Numbered from the stretch's first letter, positions 43,422 to 53,044 are shown. The stretch is DNA of 64,000 nt from Brachybacterium epidermidis (GCF_015209585.1 NZ_JADEYR010000001.1:538397-602396), one strand, 5' to 3'. The notes: a model not told the origin generated them from the letters alone. A program made the numbers and translations.

Positions 43422-44662
43422 AGGGGGTCCACGCGCAACCGGAACCCCTGCGCCCGCAGCCGCTCGACGAGCACATCGCCCAGGGCCACGGCCGGTGTCA
43501 GCACGCCCCCGCCGGGGCGGCAGCGCTCGGGCTCCACGGCCAGGGCGAGCGCGCACTGTCCGATCATCACGCAGGTGGCGGCGTACCCGGGGTCACCCTG
43601 GGCGCCCACGGTGGCCAGGTACCCCTGCCCGTCCTGGGCGGTGGTCCGGGCCTGCACCTCGAACAGGCCGGAGGCGCGCTGTTCGGGGGAGGGGCCCTCG
43701 CCGGGCTTCGGCAGCAGAGCATCGACGATCCGCGACAGGCCCGGTGTGCTCAGCCCCAGCCACAGCGCCGCGAGTCCGGTGCGGAGCGCCTGTGCACGCC
43801 GGCGTCCCCTCCGCCCTCGCCCGGTGTCGACCATCTCGCGGTACCGGAACGCCGCGCCGTACCCCGCCGGTGTGTCCCCGTGCTCGCGCAGCAGCGCGTG
43901 GCTGCGGCGCACGATGCGGGTGTTGTAGGAGGCCATGACGAACGGGGCCGTCCACCGGCCGGAGCCCGCCTCGACGAAGACGTCCGTGGAGTCCTCTTGC
44001 CCGGGCAGGCGCGGATCGGCGGCACGGTCCGGTGCGAGCGCGTAGGGATCGGCGGCCAGCTGCGCCGCCTCCCGGTCGGAGCGGACCAGGGAGAGCTGCT
44101 CGCGCATCGAGTCCACGGTGCCTCCGCTGAGCCCACCGCGCAGCCGTGTCACCAACAGGGTGGTGTCGCCCAGCCCGCCCGCTCCGTCTGCGGTGGCGGC
44201 GCCGTGCAGGAGGTGGACGGCCAGATCGGAGGGGACCGAGTCGAAGCCGCAGGAGTGGACGATGCGGGCCCCGGTGCGCACCGCCTCGTCATGGGCGCGG
44301 TCGATCGACGCGCGCACGAAGGCGACCTCCCCGGTCAGGTCCACGTAGTCGGTGCCGGCGCGGGCGCACTCGAGCACCAGCGGCAGGCCGTGGCGGTGGT
44401 ACGGGCCGACGGTGCTCAGCACCACCCGGGTCGATGTGGCCAGGTCCGCCAGCGCGGCCTGGTCGCTGCTGTCAGCGGTGAGCAGATCCCACTCGGGGCG
44501 GCCGTGCCGGTCCCGCACCTCCTCCAGGCGGGAGACGGTGCGGCCCGCCAGGGCGATGCGCAGCCCGGGGGGAGCCTGGTCGGCGAGGTGCTGGGCGACC
44601 AGACGGCCGATGAAGCCGCTGGCACCGAACAGGACGAGGTCGTGACGCCGGTCGTGGTCCAT
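43418..44662 (-). CDS. Saccharopine dehydrogenase-like oxidoreductase (trans-acting enoyl reductase family)
   Basis: 414 residues with an N-terminal Rossmann fold, DLVLFGASGFIGRLVAQHLA (residues 8-27), then VVLSTVGPYHRHGLPLVLECARAGTDYVDLTGE, a block shared by the saccharopine dehydrogenase-like group that includes the mycobacterial trans-acting enoyl reductase of phthiocerol and glycolipid synthesis. No polyketide synthase is nearby, so the substrate is unknown; a lipid role is inferred from family only. Its stop overlaps that of the CNNM gene tail to tail. Confidence 0.85.
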   Translation of the reverse strand: MDHDRRHDLVLFGASGFIGRLVAQHLADQAPPGLRIALAGRTVSRLEEVRDRHGRPEWDLLTADSSDQAALADLATSTRVVLSTVGPYHRHGLPLVLECARAGTDYVDLTGEVAFVRASIDRAHDEAVRTGARIVHSCGFDSVPSDLAVHLLHGAATADGAGGLGDTTLLVTRLRGGLSGGTVDSMREQLSLVRSDREAAQLAADPYALAPDRAADPRLPGQEDSTDVFVEAGSGRWTAPFVMASYNTRIVRRSHALLREHGDTPAGYGAAFRYREMVDTGRGRRGRRRAQALRTGLAALWLGLSTPGLSRIVDALLPKPGEGPSPEQRASGLFEVQARTTAQDGQGYLATVGAQGDPGYAATCVMIGQCALALAVEPERCRPGGGVLTPAVALGDVLVERLRAQGFRLRVDPL

Positions 44663-44722
44663 CCCTCGACCGTACCCTTCCCGTGCGCTGAGCGGGGAGC
44701 GCGCAGGGAGCCGATACCGGCG

Positions 44723-47299
44723 TCAGTGCCCGCCCAGCTCGCCCACGTGGGTGATCGCCAGCACCGGCTCGCCGGCCTCGTCGGTCGCCTCCAGGTCCAG
44801 CTCGGCCTCGATGCCCCAGTCGCGGTTGTGGTCCGGATCGTCCAGCACCTGTCGGATCCGCCACACCTTGGACTCCTCGGTGATCTGCAGCAGCTGCGGT
44901 GAGCGGGCCGGGCCGTCGATGCCGACGTGGTCGTAGGTGTCGTAGTAGTCGTCCATCGCCTCGGCCCAGGCCTTCCGGTCCCAGCCCGAGGCGCCGTCCA
45001 GCTCCGCCAGGCGTGCCTCGCGTTCGAAGGCGAAGTGCTCCACGCGCTGCCACATGGCCGAGCGCACCATGGTGCGCAGCACCTTGGTCTGGGCGGAGAG
45101 GCCGCGCGGGGTCGAGGGGCGGATCTCCTCGGCACCGTCGGTGGCGTCCTCGGGATGGGTGAGGGCCTCCCACTCGTCCAGCAGCGAGGAGTCGATGCCG
45201 CGCACCAGCACCCCGAGCCACTCGATCATGTCCTCGAGCTGCGTGGTGCGCAGATCCTGCGGGATGGTGCGGCGCATCGCCTGGTAGGCGTCGGAGAGGT
45301 AGCGCAGCACGATGCCTTCACTGCGGGCCAGGCTGTAGCGCTGCACGAACTCGCTGAAGGTCTGCCCGGTCTCGTAGATCTCGCGCACGATCGACTTGGG
45401 GGAGAGGTCACCGGCCCGCACCCAGGGGTGCTTTCCGCGGTAGATCTCCAGGGCGGCCTCGAGGTCCTCCTCCAGGGGCCTGGGCCAGGTGACCTCGTCC
45501 AGCTGGGCCATCCGCTCGGTGTACTCGACGCCGTCGGCCTTCAGCTCCGCCAGCAGCTCGCCCTTGGCGGCGTTCTGCTGTGCCAGCAGGATCTGCATAG
45601 GGTCCTCGAGGATCGCCTCGATGATCGAGACGGTGTCCAGGGTGACCGTGTCAGACTCCTCGTCCAGGGAGTCGATCATGGCGATCGCGAACGGGGCCAG
45701 CGGCTGGTTCATGGTGAAGTCCAGCTGAAGGTCCTCCACCAGGGCGATGCGACGACCCAGATGATCGGGCTCAGCGAGGATCTCGATGATGTCGGCGTCG
45801 CGCAGCCCGCGGAAGATGTCGACCGCCTGTTTGACCAGCGCCAGCTTCTGGGTGCGGGTCTGGTGGCTGGTCATGATCAAGTGGCGGCCAGCAGCGATCG
45901 CGTCCCCGGGCCGGGCGATCAGCGCCAGCACCATGGAGGCGGTGATCCGAAGGTGGGGGCGGAGCTGCTCGGGCGGGTTCTCCACCAGCTTGGTGAGGTT
46001 CTGCTCGGACCACGTCACCGCGCCGTCGGGGACCTTGGGCCTCGGCTCCTTCTTGCGCTTCTTGGCGCTGTTGGGCGCCGTGCCGGCCTCCTCGCGGGCA
46101 CGCACCTTGGCCCGCTCCTTCTCGAACTCGATGGTCCACACGGGGGCCTGCACCACCACGTGGCCCACGGTGTCGAAGCCCGCCCGGCCCGCACGGCCGG
46201 CGATCTGGTGGAACTCCCTCGCGTTCAGAAGGCGCGTGCGACGCCCGTCGTACTTCGCCAGCGCTGTCAGCAGCACGGTGCGGATGGGCACGTTGATGCC
46301 CACCCCCAGGGTGTCGGTGCCGCAGATGATCTTCAGCAGCCCGGACTGGGCCAGCTTCTCCACCAGACGCCGGTACTTGGGGAGCATGCCGGCGTGGTGC
46401 ACGCCGATCCCCTCACGCACCAGGCCGGACAGCACCCGCCCGAAGCCCTTGGCGAAGCGGAAGTCGCCGATGATCTCCCGCACCTGCTCCTTCTCCGCGG
46501 CGGTGAGGATCTTCTGGCCCTTCAGGGCCTGCGCCTGCTCGAGCGCCTCCTTCTGGGTGAAGTGCACGATGTAGACCGGCGCGTCGCGGTCCTCGACGAT
46601 GGTGGCGATGGTGTCCGGCAGGGGCTCGAGCGACCAGCGGAAGTCCAGCGGGACCGGGCGGGGCGCGTCGTCGATGGTGGTGACCGGACGCCCCGTGCGC
46701 TGTTCGAGGTCCTCCTCGAAGAAGGAGACATCACCCAGGGTGGCGCTCATCAGCACGAACTGGCAGTCCGGCAGCTCCACCAGCGGCACCTGCCAGGCCC
46801 AGCCGCGCTGGGGGTCCCCGTAGAAGTGGAACTCGTCCATCACGGCCAGGCCCACATCGGAGGTGGGGCCGTCGCGCAGGGCGTGGTTGGCGAGGATCTC
46901 CGCGGTGCACACGATGATCGGGGCGTCGTGGTTCACCGAGCTGTCCCCGGTCATCATGCCCACGTTCTCGGCGCCGAACTGGGAGACCAGGTCGAAGAAC
47001 TTCTCGCTCACCAGCGCCTTGATGGGGGCGGTGTAGTAGGAGCGCTGGCCCCGGGCCATGGCCGCGAAGATCGCGCAGTAGGCGATGGTGGTCTTGCCCG
47101 AGCCGGTGGGGGTCGCTGCGATCACGTGATCCCCGGCGGCGATCGCCAGCAGCGCCTCCTCCTGGTGCGGGTAGAGGCTGCGGCCGATGGCCTGCTGGGA
47201 GGCGATGAAGCCCTCGACGATCCGGTCCTGCGCGGCCTCGTCGTCCGCAGCGACAGGGGAGGAGTGGTCACCGGGCAGGAAGCGCGTCAGCAAAGCCAT
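44723..47299 (-). CDS. Ski2-like DEAD/DEAH-box helicase with DUF3516 C-terminus
   Basis: 858 residues. Walker A is ATPTGSGKTT (K69), motif II is DEFH (155-158) instead of DEAD, motif III is SATL, and motif VI is HQIAGRAGRAGFDTVGH. The helicase core covers about residues 35-400. A basic insertion (KKRKKEPRPKVP) follows, and the last 400 residues are the DUF3516 domain found in actinobacterial homologues. The pattern is that of Ski2/Mtr4-type RNA helicases, so RNA unwinding or decay is a reasonable guess; no exosome exists in bacteria, and a partner such as RNase E or PNPase is speculative. Confidence 0.9.
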   Translation of the reverse strand: MALLTRFLPGDHSSPVAADDEAAQDRIVEGFIASQQAIGRSLYPHQEEALLAIAAGDHVIAATPTGSGKTTIAYCAIFAAMARGQRSYYTAPIKALVSEKFFDLVSQFGAENVGMMTGDSSVNHDAPIIVCTAEILANHALRDGPTSDVGLAVMDEFHFYGDPQRGWAWQVPLVELPDCQFVLMSATLGDVSFFEEDLEQRTGRPVTTIDDAPRPVPLDFRWSLEPLPDTIATIVEDRDAPVYIVHFTQKEALEQAQALKGQKILTAAEKEQVREIIGDFRFAKGFGRVLSGLVREGIGVHHAGMLPKYRRLVEKLAQSGLLKIICGTDTLGVGINVPIRTVLLTALAKYDGRRTRLLNAREFHQIAGRAGRAGFDTVGHVVVQAPVWTIEFEKERAKVRAREEAGTAPNSAKKRKKEPRPKVPDGAVTWSEQNLTKLVENPPEQLRPHLRITASMVLALIARPGDAIAAGRHLIMTSHQTRTQKLALVKQAVDIFRGLRDADIIEILAEPDHLGRRIALVEDLQLDFTMNQPLAPFAIAMIDSLDEESDTVTLDTVSIIEAILEDPMQILLAQQNAAKGELLAELKADGVEYTERMAQLDEVTWPRPLEEDLEAALEIYRGKHPWVRAGDLSPKSIVREIYETGQTFSEFVQRYSLARSEGIVLRYLSDAYQAMRRTIPQDLRTTQLEDMIEWLGVLVRGIDSSLLDEWEALTHPEDATDGAEEIRPSTPRGLSAQTKVLRTMVRSAMWQRVEHFAFEREARLAELDGASGWDRKAWAEAMDDYYDTYDHVGIDGPARSPQLLQITEESKVWRIRQVLDDPDHNRDWGIEAELDLEATDEAGEPVLAITHVGELGGH

Positions 47300-47351
47300 G
47301 GGTCCAGTCTCTCAGGTGCAGCCATCCGCTTAGGTGCAGGCCTCTCACTGG

Positions 47352-48302
47352 TCAGGGAGCGTCGACCGGCAATCCCTCGAGCTCACCCAGGATCCGCCCG
47401 CGGAGCTCCTCGGCTCTGTCGGCCAGGGCGCGCTGCCGTCGTACGTACTCCGCCTTACCCGCCGGCGTCTCGATCGGGACTACCCCGTACCCCAGGGGCC
47501 GAACGTCATAAGGGCTCGCCTCCATGTCCAACACGCGGGTCTGGCGGGCATGCTCGAAGCAGTCCAGCGCCAGGGTGCTCGAGACCAGGGGTGAGAGCTT
47601 CATGGCCCACTTGTACAGGTCCATCCCCACGTGCAGGCACGCAGGATTGTCATTGGCCATCTGTGTGGCCCGAGTGGGCTGGGTGGCGTTGCGCGGAGCG
47701 GCCGAGGGGGTGAAGAAGCGGAACGCATCGATGTGCGAGCACACCAGGCGCTCGCGCTCCACCACGGCGTCCGTCTCGGCCTGGTTCAGGCGCAGCGGGA
47801 GGGCCTCGTGACGCTGCTGACCGGGTCGGAGCCCATGCACCATCGCCCATTCGTGCAGGCCGAAGCAGCCGAACTGCGGGGAGCGCAGCGCCATGGAGGA
47901 GGCCGACAGCAGGCGCACCATGAAGCGGAGAGCATCGGAGCGCTCGGCGAGGTACCGGCCCACATCCGCCCGGCGCAGGGGCGTTGTCGCGGGAACGTCC
48001 ACGTACCAGGTGCGCGAACCGGCCTCCTGCACGTCACCGCCGATCCCGTGCCCCGCTGGGTCGAAGTCGGCGGCAGGGTCGTAGGCCGTGCGCCACCCCG
48101 GATGCCAGCGACGCAGCCGGGCTGCGGAGAAGGGGTAGTAGGAGAACAGGAAGTCCTCCACCGGGTGCTTCTCCCCTCGTGCGCGCCGCTCCCGGTGACC
48201 GGCGGTGAGGGCGTCGGCCCGCTCCTCGTGGAGCGCGCGCGCCTGCCGGGCCTGCTCAGCGGTGAGCACCCGCCCGGGCGCACGGATCGGCGGTATCGTC
48301 AC
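47352..48302 (-). CDS. Conserved actinobacterial protein, often labelled 3-methyladenine DNA glycosylase
   Basis: 316 residues from the GTG at 48302, which overlaps the stop of the PH-like gene (GTGA). Conserved-looking blocks are GEKHPVEDFLFSYYPFSAARLRRWHPGWRT, SPQFGCFGLHEWAMVHG and CSHIDAFRFFTPSAAPRN. In databases such proteins often carry the name 3-methyladenine DNA glycosylase, but I see no helix-hairpin-helix or AAG-type catalytic motif, so I do not assert that activity. The conserved His, Trp and Tyr residues suggest an enzyme. The large open frame to 48659 is an extension antisense to nothing useful and is rejected. Confidence 0.65.
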   Translation of the reverse strand: MTIPPIRAPGRVLTAEQARQARALHEERADALTAGHRERRARGEKHPVEDFLFSYYPFSAARLRRWHPGWRTAYDPAADFDPAGHGIGGDVQEAGSRTWYVDVPATTPLRRADVGRYLAERSDALRFMVRLLSASSMALRSPQFGCFGLHEWAMVHGLRPGQQRHEALPLRLNQAETDAVVERERLVCSHIDAFRFFTPSAAPRNATQPTRATQMANDNPACLHVGMDLYKWAMKLSPLVSSTLALDCFEHARQTRVLDMEASPYDVRPLGYGVVPIETPAGKAEYVRRQRALADRAEELRGRILGELEGLPVDAP

Positions 48303-48901
48303 CAGGCTCCTTCTCGAGTGCCGGCAGCGGCAGCGGGGAATTCGCCGCGCAGGTACCTGCGGTGCGCGTCCATCGCCGCCCGGGTGGGCGCGAGGTGTTC
48401 GCGCGGATCGCGGGCCCGGGCGTCGTACGGCTCGCTGCGCCAGAAGATGTACTGGTAGGCCGTGACGGCGGCGGTGATGCGCTCGCCGTTGGCCGAGAGG
48501 GTGTGGTGGGTGTGGATGCAGGTGGCCCTGCGCCAGTACCAGTGGGTGCTGGACTCGATCATCGCGATCTGATCCCACGGGATCCAGCGACGGATCCAGT
48601 ACCCCCGCACCTCGATGCCGGTGGTGGTCACCACCATGGCCATCGACGTGCTGCGCCATGCGAGCGCCAGGACGGCGCCGCTCACCGCCAGGTACAGGAA
48701 CCCACCCCCGATGACAAGTGCCACAGTCCAGGCCGACTGTCTGCTGCCGATGACGGCTGCGACCAGCAGTGCCACGGGTACCAGCGCGGTGAGAGCAGCG
48801 ATCAACAGCGCGACCCGCTGCAGGACGACCAGGGCGCGGTTGAAGCCGAACCAGTGCAGTTCACGCCCCCGGTCCTGGGTGCGTGCTCTCGCGTCGGCCA
48901 T
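48299..48901 (-). CDS. Small membrane protein with bacterial PH-like domain
   Basis: 200 residues from the ATG at 48901 (GAGGGGAA upstream). Two membrane helices (VLQRVALLIAALTALVPVALLVAAVIG; WTVALVIGGGFLYLAVSGAVLALAW) are followed by a beta-rich soluble part (MAMVVTTTGIEVRGYWIRRWIPWDQIAMIESSTHWYWRR), the usual shape of PH-like (bPH/YcxB-type) membrane proteins. Function unknown. It precedes and overlaps the gene downstream by 4 bases, so they form a pair. The upstream extension to 49351 is antisense-like sequence. Confidence 0.75.
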   Translation of the reverse strand: MADARARTQDRGRELHWFGFNRALVVLQRVALLIAALTALVPVALLVAAVIGSRQSAWTVALVIGGGFLYLAVSGAVLALAWRSTSMAMVVTTTGIEVRGYWIRRWIPWDQIAMIESSTHWYWRRATCIHTHHTLSANGERITAAVTAYQYIFWRSEPYDARARDPREHLAPTRAAMDAHRRYLRGEFPAAAAGTREGAW

Positions 48902-48942
48902 CGTTCCCCTCTCGGTCTCCCGTACGTGCACTCGAGGCGTGA

Positions 48943-48975
48943 CGGGGCGGTGCGATCCATGATCGCACCGCCCCG
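48943..48975 (-). terminator. Perfect 15-bp hairpin after the flavin oxidoreductase gene
   Basis: CGGGGCGGTGCGATC, loop CAT, then its exact complement at 48961-48975. It lies between the end of the minus-strand oxidoreductase gene and the PH-like gene, and fits a terminator for the former. No U-tract. Confidence 0.7.
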
Positions 48976-49080
48976 AAGGTGGTGGCCCAGAGCCGGCTCC
49001 CCACGCGCCGGTGATGCCGATCTCCAGGCCCGCGGCCTCGGGAGACGTGCCCCAGGCCCGGGCGGATCCCGGCCGGTACC

Positions 49081-50160
49081 TCAGGCCAGCAGCTCGCGCA
49101 CCCGCGGGATCACCTGGGTGCCGTACAGCTCGATCGACTGCATCAGGTGCTCGTGGGCCACGGTGCCATTGGCGTACTTGAGATCGAAGCGGTCCACGCC
49201 GAGCGCGCGCACGGTGTGGGCGATCTTCTTGGCCACGGTCTCCACCGAGCCCACGTACAGGGCGCCCTGCTCCACCTCCGAGTCGAACTCGCCGGGACCC
49301 GCCGGGCCCCATCCGCGCTCGCGGCCCAGCTGGTTGCGGTTGGCGAGCCATGCTTCGCGCAGCTGCTCGCGTGCGGTGTCGTCGTCCTCGGCGATATGAC
49401 CGGGGGAGTGCACGCCGACGGGCAGGGCGGGATTGCCGAGCTTGTCATTGGCCTCGTGGAACAGCTGGACGTAGGGGGCGAAGCGCTCGGCCTGCCCGCC
49501 GATGATGGCCAGCATCAGCGGGAAGCCGTAGCGGGCCGCGCGGATCACGGAGTTGGGGCTGCCGCCGACGGCCACCCAGGTGGGAATGGTGCGTTCGGCC
49601 CGGGGGTGCACGGACTGGTCCTTCAGTGGCGGGCGGGTGGTGCCGGACCAGCTGAAGGGCTCCTGCGGCAGGACTTTGCTGAGCAGGTCGATCTTCTCCT
49701 CGAACAGGGTCTCGTAGTCCTGCAGCGCGTAGCCGAACAGGGGGAACGACTCGGTGAAGGACCCGCGGCCGATGGTGATCTCGGCGCGGCCCTGGGAGAT
49801 CGCGTCGAGGGTCGAGAAGCGCTCGAACACCCGGATCGGGTCGTCGGAGCTGAGCACGGTCACCGCGGTGCCCAGGGTGATGCGCTCGGTGCGCGTGGCC
49901 AGGGCCGCCAGCACCGTGTCCGGGGAGCTGACGGCGTAGTCGGGGCGGTGGTGCTCACCGACGGAGAAGTGGTCGATGCCGACCTGGTCGGCCAGGGCGC
50001 CCTCGGCCAGAATGTTCCGGATCACCTCTGCGGGGGCGAGGGGCTCGCCGGCGAGGTCGTGGGTGATGTCGCCGAAGGTGTCCAGGCCGAAGGTGACCTT
50101 TGTCGGATCGATGGCTGCTGCTGTCGGATCGATGTCTGCTGCGTTCTCGGGGGTGCTCAC
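49081..50160 (-). CDS. LLM-class flavin-dependent oxidoreductase (luciferase-like)
   Basis: 359 residues from the GTG at 50160. Bacterial luciferase-like TIM barrel: VTFGLDTFGDITHD, GIDHFSVGEHHRPDYAVSSPDTVLAALATRTERITLGTAVTVLSSDDPIRVFERFSTLDAISQGRAEITIGRGSF is the flavin-binding core, then RTIPTWVAVGGSPNSVIRAARYG. These enzymes use FMNH2 from a partner reductase to oxidise varied substrates; the substrate here is unknown. The promoter contains an AT-rich inverted repeat, so expression is likely regulated. Frame extension beyond 50160 would cross that promoter and is rejected. Confidence 0.88.
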   Translation of the reverse strand: MSTPENAADIDPTAAAIDPTKVTFGLDTFGDITHDLAGEPLAPAEVIRNILAEGALADQVGIDHFSVGEHHRPDYAVSSPDTVLAALATRTERITLGTAVTVLSSDDPIRVFERFSTLDAISQGRAEITIGRGSFTESFPLFGYALQDYETLFEEKIDLLSKVLPQEPFSWSGTTRPPLKDQSVHPRAERTIPTWVAVGGSPNSVIRAARYGFPLMLAIIGGQAERFAPYVQLFHEANDKLGNPALPVGVHSPGHIAEDDDTAREQLREAWLANRNQLGRERGWGPAGPGEFDSEVEQGALYVGSVETVAKKIAHTVRALGVDRFDLKYANGTVAHEHLMQSIELYGTQVIPRVRELLA

Positions 50161-50191
50161 GATGCTCCGTCCTGCCGCCCAGCGGCATATG

Positions 50192-50205
50192 GTTGATAGT
50201 TCAAC
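50192..50205. promoter_or_regulatory. Inverted repeat GTTGA-TAGT-TCAAC upstream of the oxidoreductase gene
   Basis: Perfect 5-base arms separated by 4 bases in an AT-rich patch, about 32 bases before the GTG. It resembles operators of MarR-family repressors (TTGATnnATCAA type). No MarR gene is next to it, so the regulator is unknown. It lies between two divergent genes and could affect both. Confidence 0.45.
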
Positions 50206-50284
50206 AATAGCGGATGTCGGCCCGGCCCGGGAGGGATGCGGGATGGCGGCGACCGCAAGTCGCCGGCCCCGACGCAGGTGCACC

Positions 50285-50290
50285 TAGACT
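50285..50290 (+). promoter_or_regulatory. -10 hexamer TAGACT of a leaderless promoter (FAH-family gene)
   Basis: TAGACT, 7 bases, then ATG. This defines the start at 50298 and argues against the longer frame from 50214. Confidence 0.6.
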
Positions 50291-50297
50291 GGCCGAC

Positions 50298-51074
50298 ATG
50301 CGCATCGCCCGATTCACCACCGGTGACGACCCGATGTACGGCATCGTCCAGGCCAAGGACGGTCGCGAGATGGTCTACGGCATCACCGGGGACCCGCTGT
50401 ACACCGAGATCCGCCCGACCGGCACCATCCTCCCGCTGGACGACGTCCGGCTGCTGGCCCCCGTGATCCCCCGCTCGAAGGTGGTGTGCGTGGGCCGCAA
50501 CTACGCCGAGCATGCCGCTGAGCTGGGCAACGAGGTGCCCGAGCAGGCGCTGTTCTTCCTCAAGCCCAACACCGCCGTGATCGGCCCCGGCGAGCCCGTG
50601 GTGCTGCCCACCTACAGTCGGGAGGTGAGCCTGGAGGCGGAGCTCGCCGTGGTCATCAAGCGGATGTCCAAGGATCTCGAGCCCGCTCAGGTGCGCTCCG
50701 CGATCCTGGGCTTCACCTGCGCCAATGATCTCACCGCTCGGGATGCCCAGCGGGAGGAGAACCAGTGGCTGCGCGCGAAGGCCTTCGACACCTCCTGCCC
50801 GATCGGCCCCTGGATCGAGACGGACCTGGACACCTCAGCCCTCTCCATTGCCTCGAGCGTGGACGGCGAGCCCGCCCAGACCGGCAGCACGGCCGACATG
50901 ATCCGCTCTATCGAGCAGATCGTCTCCGAGGTCTCCCAGGTGATGACCCTGCTCCCGGGCGACGTGATCCTCACCGGCACGCCCGCCGGCGTGCGCGCCG
51001 TCGACGCCGGGTCCAGCATGGACGTGACCATCGAGGGCATCGGCACTCTCACCAACCCCGTGGTGCGGCGCTGA
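50298..51074 (+). CDS. Fumarylacetoacetate hydrolase (FAH) family protein
   Basis: 258 residues. Family motifs: [44 protein letters not shown], the metal ligands in [11 protein letters not shown], and [14 protein letters not shown] with [19 protein letters not shown], then [12 protein letters not shown] near the C-terminus. Members include fumarylpyruvate hydrolases, acylpyruvases and oxaloacetate decarboxylases; sequence alone does not choose among them. The gene precedes gltX by 55 bases, a neighbourhood often seen in actinobacteria, and may be transcribed with it. Confidence 0.92.
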   Translation: MRIARFTTGDDPMYGIVQAKDGREMVYGITGDPLYTEIRPTGTILPLDDVRLLAPVIPRSKVVCVGRNYAEHAAELGNEVPEQALFFLKPNTAVIGPGEPVVLPTYSREVSLEAELAVVIKRMSKDLEPAQVRSAILGFTCANDLTARDAQREENQWLRAKAFDTSCPIGPWIETDLDTSALSIASSVDGEPAQTGSTADMIRSIEQIVSEVSQVMTLLPGDVILTGTPAGVRAVDAGSSMDVTIEGIGTLTNPVVRR

Positions 51075-51129
51075 GCGCCCGCCGCCCTTCGACACCGAAC
51101 CACCTGCCTCGACCAAGGAGCATTCTCGC

Positions 51130-52653
51130 GTGAGCGACACCCCGGACACCCTCACCCCCACCTCGTCGGACCCCTCGGAAGTGCGGGTGCGCTTCTGCCC
51201 CAGCCCCACGGGGACCCCGCACGTGGGGATGGTGCGCACCGCGCTGTTCAACTGGGCGCACGCCCGCCATCACGGCGGCACGCTGATCTTCCGGATCGAG
51301 GACACCGACGCCGCCCGCGACAGCGAGGAGTCCTACCACCAGCTGCTGGACGCCATGCGCTGGCTGGGCATCGACTGGGACGAGGGCGTCGAGGTGGGAG
51401 GCCCCCATGGCCCTTACCGCCAGTCCCAGCGCGGGGAGATCTACCAGGACGTGATCGCGAAGCTCAAGGCAGCCGGGCACATCTACGAGTCCTACTCCAC
51501 CGCCGAGGAGATCAAGGCCCGCCACGAGGCGGCCGGCCGGGATCCGCAGCTGGGGTACGACGGCTACGACCGTGAGCTCACCGAGGAGCAGAAGGCCGCC
51601 TTCCGGGCGGAGGGTCGCGAGCCCACCTGGCGCCTGCGGATGCCCGACGCGGACATCTCCTTCACCGACATGGTGCGGGGGGAGATCACCTTCAAGGCCG
51701 GCACCGTTCCCGACTTCGTGGTGGTGCGTGCCAACGGGCAGCCGCTGTACACCCTGGTGAACCCCGTCGACGACGCGCTGATGCGCGTCACCCATGTGCT
51801 GCGCGGCGAGGACATCCTCTCCTCCACGCCCCGCCAGATCGCCCTGTACCGGGCACTGATGGACATCGGGGTGGCCGAGCGCATCCCCGAGTTCGGGCAC
51901 CTGCCGTACGTGATGGGGGAGGGCAACAAGAAGCTCTCCAAGCGCGACCCGGAGTCGAACCTGTTCCTGTACCGCGAGCAGGGCTTCCTGCCCGAGGGCA
52001 TGGTCAACTACCTGGCCCTGCTGGGTTGGGGCTACAGCGCCGACCAGGACGTGTTCAGCCGCGAGCAGCTGGTGGAGCGCTTCGACGCCACCGACGTCAA
52101 CCCCAACCCCGCGCGCGTGGACATCAAGAAGGCCACCGCCATCAACGCGGACCATGTGCGCCTGCTGCCCGAGGCCGAGCTCACCGAGCGGATGATCCCG
52201 TACCTGCAGCAGGCCGGCGTGCTGGGCGAGAGCATCACCGAGCAGCAGCGTGCGCTGCTGTCGGCCGCCACCCCGCTGGTGCACACCCGCATGAACCTGC
52301 TGGGTGAGGCACCGGACCTGCTGCGCTTCCTGTTCGTCGACGACGCCCAGCTGGAGGTCCAGGACGAGGCCCTGAAGAAGATCGGGGAGGACCCCGTCGC
52401 GGTGCTGGAGCGCGCCATCGCCGAGGTCGAGGCGGTGCCCGAGGACTCCTTCGCCGCGTCGACCCTGGAGGAGGTGCTGCGAGGCGCCATCGTGGAGGAC
52501 ATGGGCATCAAGCCCCGCCTGGCCTTCGGTCCGCTGCGCAGCGCGATCTCCGGTCGGCGCATCTCACCGCCCCTGTTCGAGTCGATGGAGCTGCTGGGCA
52601 AGCCCTCCAGCCTGGCCCGGCTGCGGTCGCTGCGGGACCGTCTGGCGGGCTGA
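51130..52653 (+). CDS. gltX: Glutamyl-tRNA synthetase
   Basis: Class I synthetase charging tRNA-Glu and, in organisms with GatCAB and no GlnRS, also tRNA-Gln. 507 residues from the GTG at 51130, preceded by AAGGAG. The HIGH motif appears as HVGM (31-34, in [13 protein letters not shown]) and the KMSKS motif as KLSKR (268-272). Also visible: [15 protein letters not shown] and the C-terminal anticodon-binding helical domain. With GatCAB in the window it is probably non-discriminating. tRNA-Gln and two tRNA-Glu genes follow directly. Confidence 0.97.
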   Translation: MSDTPDTLTPTSSDPSEVRVRFCPSPTGTPHVGMVRTALFNWAHARHHGGTLIFRIEDTDAARDSEESYHQLLDAMRWLGIDWDEGVEVGGPHGPYRQSQRGEIYQDVIAKLKAAGHIYESYSTAEEIKARHEAAGRDPQLGYDGYDRELTEEQKAAFRAEGREPTWRLRMPDADISFTDMVRGEITFKAGTVPDFVVVRANGQPLYTLVNPVDDALMRVTHVLRGEDILSSTPRQIALYRALMDIGVAERIPEFGHLPYVMGEGNKKLSKRDPESNLFLYREQGFLPEGMVNYLALLGWGYSADQDVFSREQLVERFDATDVNPNPARVDIKKATAINADHVRLLPEAELTERMIPYLQQAGVLGESITEQQRALLSAATPLVHTRMNLLGEAPDLLRFLFVDDAQLEVQDEALKKIGEDPVAVLERAIAEVEAVPEDSFAASTLEEVLRGAIVEDMGIKPRLAFGPLRSAISGRRISPPLFESMELLGKPSSLARLRSLRDRLAG

Positions 52654-52699
52654 TCAGGCCCGGGTGCGCAGCCTCACACCGCAGAACGGGCCTCTGGCT

Positions 52700-52728
52700 T
52701 TGTCTTGAGGGCGGAGATTCGCTAGAGT
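52700..52728 (+). promoter_or_regulatory. Promoter of the tRNA-Gln/tRNA-Glu cluster
   Basis: TTGTCT (52700-52705), a 17-base spacer, and TAGAGT (52723-52728): the best complete -35/-10 pair in the window, 95 bases before the tRNA-Gln gene. Confidence 0.6.
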
Positions 52729-52823
52729 CGTCTCCCGGTACGCTTCCGTGAACTACTCGCACGAAGGAGCTCCTCCCCAGGAGATCCGGACCGCGAGGAA
52801 GGCGCGAAAACGTGCTCTGACCA

Positions 52824-52895
52824 TGGGGTATGGTGTAATTGGCAACACGGCTGATTCTGGTTCAGTTGTTCTTGGTTCGAGTCCAGGTACCCCAG
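52824..52895 (+). tRNA. tRNA-Gln (CTG anticodon)
   Basis: 72 bases that fold as a cloverleaf. Acceptor stem TGGGGTA/TACCCCA, a D-arm around GGTGTAATTGGCAACAC, anticodon stem GCTGA/TCAGT with loop TTCTGGT giving anticodon CTG, and a T-arm with GGTTCGAGTCC. Discriminator base G, as in tRNA-Gln. CCA is not encoded. It depends on the GltX/GatCAB route for its amino acid. Confidence 0.95.
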
Positions 52896-52924
52896 CGCTG
52901 ATCGACTTCGGTCGTTCCGTCCGC

Positions 52925-52997
52925 GCCCCGTTCGTCTAGCGGCCCAGGACGCCGCCCTCTCACGGCGGTAACACCGGTTCAAATCCGGTACGGGGTA
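52925..52997 (+). tRNA. tRNA-Glu (CTC anticodon), copy 1
   Basis: 73 bases. Acceptor GCCCCGT/ACGGGGT, anticodon stem CCGCC/GGCGG around loop CTCTCAC (anticodon CTC), T-arm ACCGGTTCAAATCCGGT, discriminator A. CCA is not encoded. Thirty bases after tRNA-Gln. Confidence 0.97.
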
Positions 52998-52999
52998 CG

Positions 53000-53024
53000 A
53001 AGTGCAGTCCTTCGGGCTGCACTT
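53000..53024 (+). terminator. Hairpin between the two tRNA-Glu genes
   Basis: AAGTGCAG pairs with CTGCACTT around TCCTTCGGG, three bases after the first tRNA-Glu. Likely a partial terminator or a processing structure. Confidence 0.6.
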
Positions 53025-53044
53025 GCTCTCTGTCAGGGAGCGGG

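Noticed and set aside
48303..48659. N-terminal extension of the conserved protein beyond GTG 48302
   Set aside because: The extra residues are the antisense-like out-of-frame reading of the PH-like gene, and the GTGA overlap fixes the start.
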